Shown here piece by piece: positions 6,664-13,884 of a DNA stretch of 16,525 nucleotides (positions within the stretch are counted from its first letter, which is position 1; every line of letters begins with the position of its first letter). The notes beneath the pieces were generated by a model that saw nothing but the letters and a program-made list of their open reading frames with translations, searched no databases and was not told the origin of the DNA. The DNA is from Candidatus Bathyarchaeota archaeon B23 (GTDB lineage: Archaea; Thermoproteota; Bathyarchaeia; TCS64; B23). Position numbers and translations under genes: made by a program. The DNA lies in NCBI GenBank assembly GCA_001593875.1, contig LUCA01000005.1, positions 1-16,525 on the forward strand, in the 5' to 3' direction.

Positions 6664-6707
6664 ATGTATACAGCCACCATCTTACTGTTTACATAGATTT
6701 ATATAAG
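6664..6707 (+). promoter_or_regulatory. Main promoter of the surface-protein gene, with imperfect operator-like palindrome
   Basis: ATTTATATAAG at 6697-6707 is the best TATA box in the window and predicts a start near 6726-6729. Immediately upstream, ATGTATACAG (6664-6673) and CTGTTTACAT (6685-6694) form an inverted repeat matching at 9 of 10 positions, separated by 11 nt. This is the size and position of a dimeric regulator site next to the TATA and BRE region. Which regulator binds is unknown. Confidence 0.6.
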
Positions 6708-6718
6708 AAGCCCTAATA

Positions 6719-6779
6719 GCCCCCTACGGCAGTAGGGGGCATCCCCCACTGCGAAGAAAAGAGAGGTGAAAGGAGGAAA
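6719..6779 (+). promoter_or_regulatory. Structured 5' leader of the surface-protein gene: overlapping hairpins and double ribosome-binding site
   Basis: A perfect 9-bp inverted repeat, GCCCCCTAC (6719-6727) and GTAGGGGGC (6732-6740), overlaps a second stem. In that stem GCAGT plus GGGGG (6729-6739, bulged A at 6734) pairs with CCCCC plus ACTGC (6743-6752) around a CAT loop. The two are mutually exclusive because they share the G-tract at 6735-6739. If transcription starts at about 6728, the second hairpin sits at the very 5' end of the mRNA. Then come GAGGTGA (6763-6769) and AGGAGG (6771-6776), two ribosome-binding sites before ATG 6780, as expected for a strongly translated gene. Confidence 0.6.
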
Positions 6780-9248
6780 ATGTCCAAGCTAATAACGAGG
6801 GCTGCCCCCATCTTACTAATCATAGCCATAGCGTTGCTGACCTTCCCCGTTCCAACCGCCTACGCTGTGATAGAGATAACCTCCCTCGAGGATACAGCCG
6901 GTAACCCCAAGGCCACAGGCGTCAAGGGCGACGTAGTCGTGGTGAAGGGGAGCGGCGTCACAGCAGGCGTAATGGTGGAGCTCTACTGGGACGCCGTCAA
7001 GGCCTGGGATGGGGAGAAGGGGCTGCTGAACTCGACGGAGGCGAAGGCGGATGGATCCTTCGAGGTCTGGTTCACAGTCCCGGAGGCCGTCAACGGCGAC
7101 CACTACCTCTGGGTTAAGGACACCGAGACCGGCGCCACCTATGGAGGTGCCGGTGCCGCCAACTCCCTATTCACGGTCGATGCGAAGATCGATCTCTCCC
7201 CCTCCAGCGGTCTCCCAGGAGACACGGTGACCATAACAGGCTACGGCTTCTCTGGGGAGAAGGATGTGACCATCATCACCTTCGGCGGCGACGTTCTGAC
7301 CACCGATCCCACGACCCCCGAGACGAATGAGCTAGGTACATGGACCGCCACCTTCGAGGTACCCACCATGGCATATGGGGACTACGTCGTCTACACGGAG
7401 GATGAGGAGGGCGTCAACGCCCAGGCGACCTTCACGATAGGCGCCAGCATAACCCTCACCCCCGAGAGCGGCCCTGTGGGCACGGTCGTCGAGGTTAAGG
7501 GGAGGGGCTTCACCGCCGATGGAGCCATCGACCCAACCGACCCCGACAGCTACGTCGAGCTGTGGAGGGCAGGGGCTAAGGTCGAGGACTGCTACGTGAT
7601 CGACGCCCCCATCAACATCAACGACGATGGCGAATTCACCATGGATGTCGTCATACCCAACGCACCGGCCGTGGATGACAACTATGAGATCAGGGTGGCC
7701 GACACAGATGGTGTGAGCGCCTCAGCCGACTTCGAGGTCTTGGAGCTACCCGCCATCGAGGTCGACCCAGGATACGGAGTCCAGGGCGCCTCCATCAGCA
7801 TCTCCGGCTACAACTTCGCACAGATCAAGGGTGAGGAGGTGGAGCTCTACCTCGATGGAACCTACGTCGACACCTTCGAGACGGCCGAGGCCGCCCCCTG
7901 CGGCGGCCCCTTCACGGTGCCCGCCGTCGCCTCAGGCATCTACACGCTGGAGGCGAGGCAGGTAGACTACGCCATCAGCGCCACCGAGGACTTCAGGGTA
8001 GGTCTGATGATCATAATCCTCTCCCCCAACGAGGGGCCGACTGGCACTAGGGTTACGTTGACTGGAGCCGGCTTCACGCCCCTCGAGGAGTGGAATGCCA
8101 CTTTCGATGGTACGACCGTAGAGGACGCTGGGACGGTGGACGGGGCAGGGCAGATCACAGAGGTCTTCTACGTCCCCACCGTGGATCCAGGGACATATAC
8201 CGTGAAGGCGTTAGACATCGACAGCGGCATAGAGGTGACCGCCACCTTCACCGTCACGGTGAAGACCTACGCCGAGATCGAACCGGCGTCGGCCCCCAAC
8301 GGCTACAACGTCACCATCAAGGGCTGGCACTTCGCGGATAGGGAGACGACCCTAGACTTCGTTCTCTACAACGCCACTGATGAGTGGGTCATCGACGTCA
8401 GACAGGGCTCACCCGGCATCGTAGCTATGACCGACGAGGACGGCAACTTCACGGCCTGGTGGGTTGTACCCGACGCCGACACCTTAGACGTAGGCGCCTA
8501 TACGATAAACATAACCGACGGGGAGGATCTCTTCGCCCAGGTAGACTTCACGATCGTGGAGGAGACCAAGGAGATCAGCCCGAGGAAGAGTGAGTACAAC
8601 ATCGGAGACACCATCGCCTTCGACATAAAGAGCAGCTTCAAGCAGATCGACTCCTACATCAAGATCTTCGACCCCGATGGCAACCTCTTTTGGAAGACCG
8701 ATCCCTTCGAGGATGAGGACTGGCTGAAGGTCGACACCTATCACACGGTTCCCTACTACAGCCAGGTCGCCGGCGGCAATCCGATGATGCTGCCACCTGA
8801 CGCCCCCACCGGTACGTGGTCCTGGACCTGGTACGAGGAGGATGGGGACGAGATCGCCAGCGGCACCTTCACGGTCTCCCCGGCTGTGGAGGTCCTCCTG
8901 GAGGAGAGGATGAGCAGCTTGGAGGAGTCCGTTCAGGGCCTCTCCGAGGACATAGCTGGCATCCAGAGCGACATCGCCGACCTGAAGAGTGACGTCGCCG
9001 CCGCGGCCTCAGCGGCCTCCGACGCCAAGGAGGCTGCCTCAGCTGCGCAGGAGGCGGTCGCCGAGATCGCCGATACGGCCAGCGCCGCCAAGGCCGCCGC
9101 CGAGGAGGCCAAGGCCGCCGCTGAGGAGGCCAAGACGGCCGCCAGCGGCCTGACGCCGCTCATCTACGGCGCCATAGGCGTCTCCCTAGTGGCAGCTCTC
9201 GCAGCGATAGTATCCCTCATCCAGATCAGCAGGAGAATCGCCGGCTGA
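6780..9248 (+). CDS. Surface-layer-like protein: Ig/TIG-type repeats, coiled coil and C-terminal membrane anchor
   Basis: An 822-residue exported protein. A Sec signal peptide covers 1-29 (hydrophobic ILLIIAIALLTF, likely cleavage after AYA). About seven IPT/TIG- or Ig-like modules follow, near 35-133, 136-220, 223-319, 326-407, 412-493, 498-592 and 597-700. Several open with the pattern I-x-L/V-x-P-x-x-G-x-x-G-x-x-V/I-x-I-x-G-x-x-F. Sequons at Asn84, 439, 510, 531, 556 and 577 fit an N-glycosylated envelope protein. Residues 703-789 form an Ala/Glu/Lys-rich coiled coil containing the near-repeat AAAEEAK (771-777, 778-784 region). A transmembrane helix at about 794-815 ends in RRIAG. This is the layout of a stalk-type archaeal S-layer or membrane-anchored protein. 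The strong promoter and ribosome-binding sites support abundance. Whether it is the main S-layer lattice protein is not shown. Confidence 0.85.
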   Translation: MSKLITRAAPILLIIAIALLTFPVPTAYAVIEITSLEDTAGNPKATGVKGDVVVVKGSGVTAGVMVELYWDAVKAWDGEKGLLNSTEAKADGSFEVWFTVPEAVNGDHYLWVKDTETGATYGGAGAANSLFTVDAKIDLSPSSGLPGDTVTITGYGFSGEKDVTIITFGGDVLTTDPTTPETNELGTWTATFEVPTMAYGDYVVYTEDEEGVNAQATFTIGASITLTPESGPVGTVVEVKGRGFTADGAIDPTDPDSYVELWRAGAKVEDCYVIDAPININDDGEFTMDVVIPNAPAVDDNYEIRVADTDGVSASADFEVLELPAIEVDPGYGVQGASISISGYNFAQIKGEEVELYLDGTYVDTFETAEAAPCGGPFTVPAVASGIYTLEARQVDYAISATEDFRVGLMIIILSPNEGPTGTRVTLTGAGFTPLEEWNATFDGTTVEDAGTVDGAGQITEVFYVPTVDPGTYTVKALDIDSGIEVTATFTVTVKTYAEIEPASAPNGYNVTIKGWHFADRETTLDFVLYNATDEWVIDVRQGSPGIVAMTDEDGNFTAWWVVPDADTLDVGAYTINITDGEDLFAQVDFTIVEETKEISPRKSEYNIGDTIAFDIKSSFKQIDSYIKIFDPDGNLFWKTDPFEDEDWLKVDTYHTVPYYSQVAGGNPMMLPPDAPTGTWSWTWYEEDGDEIASGTFTVSPAVEVLLEERMSSLEESVQGLSEDIAGIQSDIADLKSDVAAAASAASDAKEAASAAQEAVAEIADTASAAKAAAEEAKAAAEEAKTAASGLTPLIYGAIGVSLVAALAAIVSLIQISRRIAG

Positions 9249-9502
9249 TCTGGCTGAGAACCCCCTTCTTTTCTCTAGATTTTACTCCTCTAGCTTGGAT
9301 CAGGGTAGGCATCTCTCCCCCTCCTAGAGGCTGAGATCGAGGATTCCACGCTCATCGAAGGTGGCTCTGGAGAGTTATGTAGCCCTCTCAGCGGCCGTAG
9401 CCCTCTCGCTGGATGAGTTGGGGTTAGGAGGGAACACTTGGATAAAAGGTGTGGGGAGGGTTGAGGAGGCGAATCCCTCACTGGGGCGATTTGATGGGGT
9501 TG
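9249..9502. other. Convergent intergenic region, no gene recognised
   Basis: These 254 nt separate the ends of the surface-protein and M42 genes. A pyrimidine-rich, T-containing stretch at 9261-9290 could end transcription of the surface-protein gene. GTAGCCCTCTC occurs twice, at 9379-9389 and 9397-9407. An open frame from GTG 9361 runs antisense into the M42 gene, but it has no family features and looks fortuitous. No tRNA or known RNA was seen. Confidence 0.4.
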
Positions 9503-10534
9503 TCAGTCCATGGAGATATGTCTCACGAAGGCCTCCACCAGCTTTAGGGTGTTCTCGAAGTCCTCCAGGTGGGCGACGGCCGCCGGGCCGTGGATGTATC
9601 GGCAGGGCACGGCCACCGTGCCGCTGGGCACCCCTCCCTTGGTTAGGTGTATCGCCCCGGCGTCGGTCCCGCCCATGGGCATCTCCTTAAACTGGTGGGG
9701 TATCCCCTCCCCCTCAGCGGCTTCGAGGAGGATTCTCAGCACCTTCGGGTGGGTGATGGTCGCTCGGTCGACGATGGTGATGACCGGTCCATGCCTCAGC
9801 CTCGCCGAGACCTGGTGGGGCTTTGAGCCTGGGACGTCGGCGGCGAAGGTCCCCTCCAGGGCTAGGGCGTAGTCTGGCTCCAGCTGCCAGGCCGCCGTCC
9901 TGGCGCCCCTTAGGCCCACCTCCTCCTGAACCGTGCCGACGGCGACGACGTTCACATCAGCCTCGCACAGCCTCTTGAAGGCCTCCACGAGGACGGAGCA
10001 GCCGGCTCTGTCGTCGAAGGCCTTACCCCTGACGTAGCCGTCGCCTAGCTCCTCGAAGGGGGTGTCGAAGACGCCCGTCATCCCGATGTGGCATCCCTTC
10101 CCCTCGGCCTCCTCCCCGCTGCCGGCGCCGACGTCGATGAAGAGGTTCTCCCGTGGAACCACCTTTTTCCGTTCCTCCTCCTTCATGATATGCGGCGGCC
10201 TCGTGCCCACTATGCCCTTCACCTCCCCCCTCCGCCCCCTCAGCCTGAACCTCTGCCCCGGCAGGATCCTATCGGCTATCCCTCCCAGAGGGTGGAACCT
10301 CAGGAAGCCTCCCTCCTCTATGTGGGTGATGAGGATGCCCACCTCATCCATGTGGGCCGCCAGCATCACCAGCGGCCCCTCCCCCCCACGGCGGAAGAAG
10401 ATGTTCCCCAGCTTATCCTCCTCGACCTCGTCGGCGTAGCCCTCCAGCTCCTCCCTGAGGATCTCCCTCACCTCCTCCTCGTATCCTGGAGGTCCATAGG
10501 CCTCGGAGAGTCTCCTCAACAGGTTTACATCCAT
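9503..10534 (-). CDS. M42-family metallo-aminopeptidase (TET-type)
   Basis: A 343-residue dinuclear metal aminopeptidase of family M42, whose archaeal members form dodecameric TET particles that trim cytosolic peptides. Visible site residues: His61 and Asp63 in LAAHMDEVGI (58-67), Asp174 in GKAFDDRAGC (170-179), Glu204/Glu205 in TVQEEVGLRGA (201-211), Glu227 in ALEGTF (225-230), and His315 in RYIHGPAA. MGGTDAGAIH (287-296) is also typical. The frame is open to 10606, but ATG at 10534 was chosen: the family N-terminus begins at MDVNLLRRLSEAYGPPGYE, a GGAG ribosome-binding site lies close upstream, and a TATA-like CCTTTATCA (complement of 10568-10576) sits about 38 nt before it, within the longer frame. 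Cellulase/endoglucanase names sometimes given to this family do not apply. Confidence 0.9.
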   Translation of the reverse strand: MDVNLLRRLSEAYGPPGYEEEVREILREELEGYADEVEEDKLGNIFFRRGGEGPLVMLAAHMDEVGILITHIEEGGFLRFHPLGGIADRILPGQRFRLRGRRGEVKGIVGTRPPHIMKEEERKKVVPRENLFIDVGAGSGEEAEGKGCHIGMTGVFDTPFEELGDGYVRGKAFDDRAGCSVLVEAFKRLCEADVNVVAVGTVQEEVGLRGARTAAWQLEPDYALALEGTFAADVPGSKPHQVSARLRHGPVITIVDRATITHPKVLRILLEAAEGEGIPHQFKEMPMGGTDAGAIHLTKGGVPSGTVAVPCRYIHGPAAVAHLEDFENTLKLVEAFVRHISMD

Positions 10535-10643
10535 ATTCTCCACCACTCCATCTCTCCCTGGAGGGGCTGATAAAGGTGGCGAGGGGGAGGCCCCACCCCC
10601 CCTCAAACGTGGAAAGGGTGTTTAAGGGGGTATATCTAAAGGG
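10535..10643. promoter_or_regulatory. Divergent promoter region of the M42 peptidase and beta-propeller genes
   Basis: On the minus strand CCTTTATCA (complement of 10568-10576) predicts a start a dozen nucleotides before ATG 10534, leaving a short leader with GGAG. On the plus strand GTTTAAGG near 10619-10626 lies about 20-25 nt before ATG 10644, giving a leaderless message for the propeller protein. TATATC at 10631-10636 is too close to that ATG to act as its TATA box. Confidence 0.45.
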
Positions 10644-11912
10644 ATGATCGGATTGGGTCGCCGCCTCCTTCTCCTCCCCCTCCTCCTCCTAGAGCTGCTT
10701 TCCCTAGGGGTTTACATGGCCTATAGGCCTAGGGGCTCCCCCTCCGAGGCGTCCCTGGATTGGGCCTCCCACTGGGGTGGGGAGGCGAGGGAGTATGCCC
10801 GGGCGATGACCCTCTGCGATGGCTACCTCTACATAACGGGCTCCACGCAGAGCCTGGGCGCGGGCAAGAGCGACGTCTTCCTGTTGAAATACTCCAGGGA
10901 GGGTGATCTCATCTGGAATCAGACCTGGGGTGGGGAGGATCACGATATGGGTAGGGCCATCGCCACCGATGGTCGATACCTCTACGTCGTAGGCCTCTCC
11001 TACGATGGGGAGGAGTCCAAGGCCGTGCTGCTGAAATACGACGCTGAGGGCTGCCTCCTATGGTTCAGGCTGTGGGGGCCCTCTGAGGGGGCCATCGCCA
11101 GGGGAGTCGCAACCGACGGCAGGGGCGGCGTCTACGTCGCGGGGTACATCGGCGGCTTCATGGCCCAGGAGACGAGGGGCTTCCTGCTGAAGTACAGCGT
11201 CGAGGGAGAGCTCCTGTGGAGCAGGAGCTGGGGTGAGACGGGGGCCGACTACTGCTGGGCCGTAGCGGTAGACGACGGAGTCTACGTGGGCGGCACCTCC
11301 CGGGCGGCGTCCTATAGGACGGAGATCTCCCTGGCGAAGTTCAGCTTCGACGGCGACCTCCTCTGGGTCAGGTGGTGGGGTGCCGGCGTACAGAACTATG
11401 GCTGGGGCCTGACGGCGAGCAGGGGGCGCATCTATCAGGTGGGCTTCTCCCAGGATGCCGACGGCGACGCCGACGTCGTCCTCCTCTGCTACGACCGGGA
11501 GGGCTCCCTCCGATACGTCTCCCTCTGGGGTTGGAGCAGGGAGGACTACGGCTGGGCCGTGACGGCCGCCGGCCCCTACCTCTACGTCGTAGGCCACACC
11601 CTCTGCCCCGAGCCCTACCAGTGGAGCGACGCCCTCATAGTGAAGTGCAGCAGGGAGGGGGAGCTCCTCTGGAATAGGACCTGGGGAGGGATGGGCGGCG
11701 ACATCGCCAGGTCCGTCGTGGCGGAGGGGGATCACATCTACGTCGCCGGCATCACCTACGGCCTCCTGAGGGGAGGCCAAGTCTTCCTAGCTGGATACAT
11801 CTCCCCCAACAGGGGTTCTACCCCCCTATCGAGGTTGGCGGCCGCCGCCTCCATCGTCGACGCCCTCCTCCTAGGCCTCCTCCTGGCCTCAGAGGTCGCC
11901 AGACGGCGTTGA
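10644..11912 (+). CDS. Membrane-anchored seven-bladed beta-propeller protein
   Basis: A 422-residue protein with a hydrophobic N-terminus (7-27, after MIGLGRR), seven repeats of about 50 residues, and a second hydrophobic segment (about 396-417) before a basic tail (ARRR). The repeat reads W-x-x-x-W-G-G, then A-x-A-x-D-G-x-Y-V-x-G-x-T, then L-x-K-Y-S-x-E-G-x-L-L-W; the WG pairs fall near 44, 95, 144, 196, 245, 295 and 347, giving a seven-bladed SBBP/PQQ-like propeller facing outside. No catalytic residues can be identified; such domains bind ligands or proteins at the envelope. Conserved blades leave near-identical DNA, for example the 19-nt TACCTCTACGTCGTAGGCC near 10978 and 11578. ATG 10644 follows a TATA-like element and is probably leaderless. 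The function is unknown. Confidence 0.8.
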   Translation: MIGLGRRLLLLPLLLLELLSLGVYMAYRPRGSPSEASLDWASHWGGEAREYARAMTLCDGYLYITGSTQSLGAGKSDVFLLKYSREGDLIWNQTWGGEDHDMGRAIATDGRYLYVVGLSYDGEESKAVLLKYDAEGCLLWFRLWGPSEGAIARGVATDGRGGVYVAGYIGGFMAQETRGFLLKYSVEGELLWSRSWGETGADYCWAVAVDDGVYVGGTSRAASYRTEISLAKFSFDGDLLWVRWWGAGVQNYGWGLTASRGRIYQVGFSQDADGDADVVLLCYDREGSLRYVSLWGWSREDYGWAVTAAGPYLYVVGHTLCPEPYQWSDALIVKCSREGELLWNRTWGGMGGDIARSVVAEGDHIYVAGITYGLLRGGQVFLAGYISPNRGSTPLSRLAAAASIVDALLLGLLLASEVARRR

Positions 11913-12310
11913 GGCCCCCCAGAACTCCCCCGGTGAGATTCTCCCAGAGCCTGGGTTGTAGGGGCAGACGGCGATGCAGGTGCTGCAGTCCACCCCGTTT
12001 TCACACCAGTGCTCGTAGCACCGGGGTTGTTGCTCCTGCAGGCCGGCTCCCAGCTCGGCTCCGGCTCCCGGGAGATGGCCTCGGCGAGGGCGTAATCGAT
12101 CCGAGTATACCCCCCTCTACGCCCCCTGATGTTCTCCAGGGCCCTCTCCTCCTCCCTCCTGCCGTATCCGCCCCAGCTGGGGTCGTTGTAGACCCTGTTG
12201 AAGATGAGGTCCCTCTGATCATATCGCCTTAATCTCCCCTCGTCGACGACGTAGGGCGAACTCCCCGCCCTCCTAACCCTGCGTCTAGGCGTCTTGGACA
12301 TCACAACCAT
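11889..12310 (-). pseudogene. Remnant of a reductive-dehalogenase-like iron-sulfur protein (frameshift, central domain missing)
   Basis: On the minus strand, from ATG 12310 (or ATG 12301, better placed for the TTTAAGG TATA-like element at about 12325-12331), a frame encodes RRYDQRDLIFNRV and then GGYTRIDYALAEA. Both are N-terminal hallmarks of reductive dehalogenases and related iron-sulfur proteins. Coding sense ends near 12080. In a different minus frame, at about 12065-11889, the sequence reads CYEHWCENGVDCSTCIAVCPYN followed by a stop (TGA, 11891-11889): the C-terminal ferredoxin motif of the same family. The large corrinoid-binding catalytic middle of several hundred residues is absent. 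So the gene has lost its core by deletion and also changed frame. It overlaps the 3' end of the convergent propeller gene by 24 nt. An assembly error could explain the frameshift but less easily the missing core. Confidence 0.65.
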
Positions 12311-12350
12311 ATCCCGCCTCCAGCCTTAAAGGGCCTCGGCGTCGTAGGTG

Positions 12351-12382
12351 TTTTAGGGCCTTCACCCCACATATCATCGGAG
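12351..12382 (+). promoter_or_regulatory. Promoter and ribosome-binding site of the class III aminotransferase
   Basis: TTTTAGG at 12351-12357 is the only A/T-rich box upstream of the gene and predicts a start around 12378. GGAG at 12379-12382 lies 7 nt before ATG 12390 and supports that start codon. The box is weak compared with others in the window. Confidence 0.35.
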
Positions 12383-12389
12383 TGGTTGG

Positions 12390-13781
12390 ATGGCTGATCC
12401 TCTCTCTGAGGAGGAGATCGAGGAGCTGTATAGGGCTGCGGAGAGCCATCTGATGCGGAGGTGGGAGCCCAGGCCCGGATATAGGTCGCCCATCGTCCTC
12501 CGAGGCGAGGGAGCCCTCTTCTGGGACGCCGCCGGTAAGCGCCACGTCGACCTGGTCTCCCAGCTCTACAACGTCCACGTCGGCATGGGCGTCGGGGAGA
12601 TCATAGAGGCGGCGAAGAGGCAGCTAGACGAGCTGGCCTATGCGTCGCCGGCCTACTACACGGTGCCCCAGATAAGGCTGGCCCAGCGGCTGGCGGAGCT
12701 GACGCCGGGCGACCTATCGAAGGTCTTCTTCAGCAACAGCGGAACCGAGGCGAATGAGGCGGCGGTGAAGATGGCTCAGCTCTACAGGAAGGCGCCCAAG
12801 ATCATCAGCTTCTGGGACTCCTATCACGGCTCGACCTACGCCTCCGTCAGCGTCGGAGGCAGCTCCAGGACGAGGAAGCATCGAGGCCTCACCCTCTTCG
12901 AGGAGTTCAAGCACGTCCCCTCCCCCTACTGCTATCGATGCGCCTTCGGCCTCACCCACCCCGACTGCGGGTTGAGGTGCGCCGATTTCATCGCCTACAC
13001 CATGGAGAAGGAGGGCGGCGATGAGACCGTCGCCGCCTTCATGGCCGAGCCCATCTGCAGCTGGGCGGGGCAGGTGGTTCCACCGGAGGGATACTGGGAG
13101 AAGGTGAGGAAGATCTGCGACGAGCAGGGGGTGCTCCTCATCTTCGACGAGGTGATGACGGGCTTCGCCAGGACGGGGCGCATGTTCGCCTGCGAGCACT
13201 GGGGCATAGTCCCCGACATCACCACCTACGCCAAGGGCATCACCTGCGGCTACATCCCCCTGGGGGCGACGATGGTGCGTAAACCCATCGCCGAATACTT
13301 CGACGGGGAGGGCTTCCCCCACGGCTACACCTACAGCGGCCACGCCGTCGCCTGCGCCACGGCCCTCGCCACCATCGACTACTACCTGAAGCACAGGCTG
13401 CCGGAGAGGGCGGCGGAGCTGGGCGCCTACATGATCGACGAGCTGAGGGGGATGCAGGATCGCCACGGCATCATCGGCGACGTCCGAGGCCTAGGCCTCT
13501 TCATGGGCATCGAGCTCGTCGCCAACCCCGAGACCAAGGAGCCCCTAGTCCCCAAGGAGCTGACGAAGGAGCAGAGGGTGGACCCAAGACACAACCCCAT
13601 CGTCTACCTCCACGACAAGGCCTTGGAGCGGGGGCTGGCCGTCGGCGTCTTCTACCACACCGGCATCATCCGGATGATGCCGCCGCTCACCATCACTAGG
13701 GAGCAGATAGAGGAGGGCCTAAGCCTTCTGGAGCAGACCCTAGAGGATGTGGAGAGGCGATTCCATCTGCCGAAGGGCTAG
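12390..13781 (+). CDS. Class III PLP-dependent aminotransferase
   Basis: A 463-residue fold-type I aminotransferase of the ornithine/4-aminobutyrate/beta-alanine group, of standard length. Visible features: FFSNSGTEANEAA (113-125) for the PLP phosphate, YHG (145-147) stacking on the ring, AEPICSWAG (219-227), IFDEVMTGFARTG (251-263) with Asp253 to the pyridine nitrogen, and YAKGITCGYIPLGA (280-293) with Schiff-base Lys282. A cysteine cluster, Cys181, Cys184, Cys193 and Cys197 (CxxC-x8-Cx3C), sits in a surface insertion and could bind a metal. The amino donor (GABA, beta-alanine, taurine or an omega-amino acid) cannot be told from sequence. GGAG at 12379-12382 lies 7 nt before the chosen ATG. 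The enzyme could feed an aldehyde or keto acid into the aldehyde ferredoxin oxidoreductase encoded nearby (inference). Confidence 0.88.
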   Translation: MADPLSEEEIEELYRAAESHLMRRWEPRPGYRSPIVLRGEGALFWDAAGKRHVDLVSQLYNVHVGMGVGEIIEAAKRQLDELAYASPAYYTVPQIRLAQRLAELTPGDLSKVFFSNSGTEANEAAVKMAQLYRKAPKIISFWDSYHGSTYASVSVGGSSRTRKHRGLTLFEEFKHVPSPYCYRCAFGLTHPDCGLRCADFIAYTMEKEGGDETVAAFMAEPICSWAGQVVPPEGYWEKVRKICDEQGVLLIFDEVMTGFARTGRMFACEHWGIVPDITTYAKGITCGYIPLGATMVRKPIAEYFDGEGFPHGYTYSGHAVACATALATIDYYLKHRLPERAAELGAYMIDELRGMQDRHGIIGDVRGLGLFMGIELVANPETKEPLVPKELTKEQRVDPRHNPIVYLHDKALERGLAVGVFYHTGIIRMMPPLTITREQIEEGLSLLEQTLEDVERRFHLPKG

Positions 13782-13793
13782 CTCCTCTACGAT

Positions 13794-13850
13794 CTTTATA
13801 TCTCCACCTAAAAGAGGGACTTGAAGGTGGGATCAAAGCCTTTATTAACC
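13794..13850 (+). promoter_or_regulatory. Two TATA-like elements upstream of the DEAD-box helicase
   Basis: CTTTATATC at 13795-13803 and CTTTATTAAC at 13840-13849 are both good archaeal TATA candidates in the 103-nt gap before the GTG start at 13885. The second predicts a short leader of about 15 nt with no Shine-Dalgarno. The first would give a leader of about 60 nt. Confidence 0.45.
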
Positions 13851-13884
13851 ACCCCCGCCCCTCTTCTTCAACTACCTTTGAGAT

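Noticed and set aside
9001..9160. Repetitive GCC/GAG-rich DNA as a possible repeat array
   Set aside because: The periodicity follows from the Ala/Glu/Lys coiled-coil codons of the surface protein and has no separate repeat structure.
9361..9690. 109-codon plus-strand open frame from GTG 9361
   Set aside because: Most of it is antisense to the conserved M42 gene, it has no recognisable domain, and the only feature is a short direct repeat.
10535..10606. Longer N-terminus for the M42 peptidase
   Set aside because: The added residues are low-complexity Pro/Gly/Ser sequence without family similarity, and the probable TATA box lies inside it; ATG 10534 has a ribosome-binding site.
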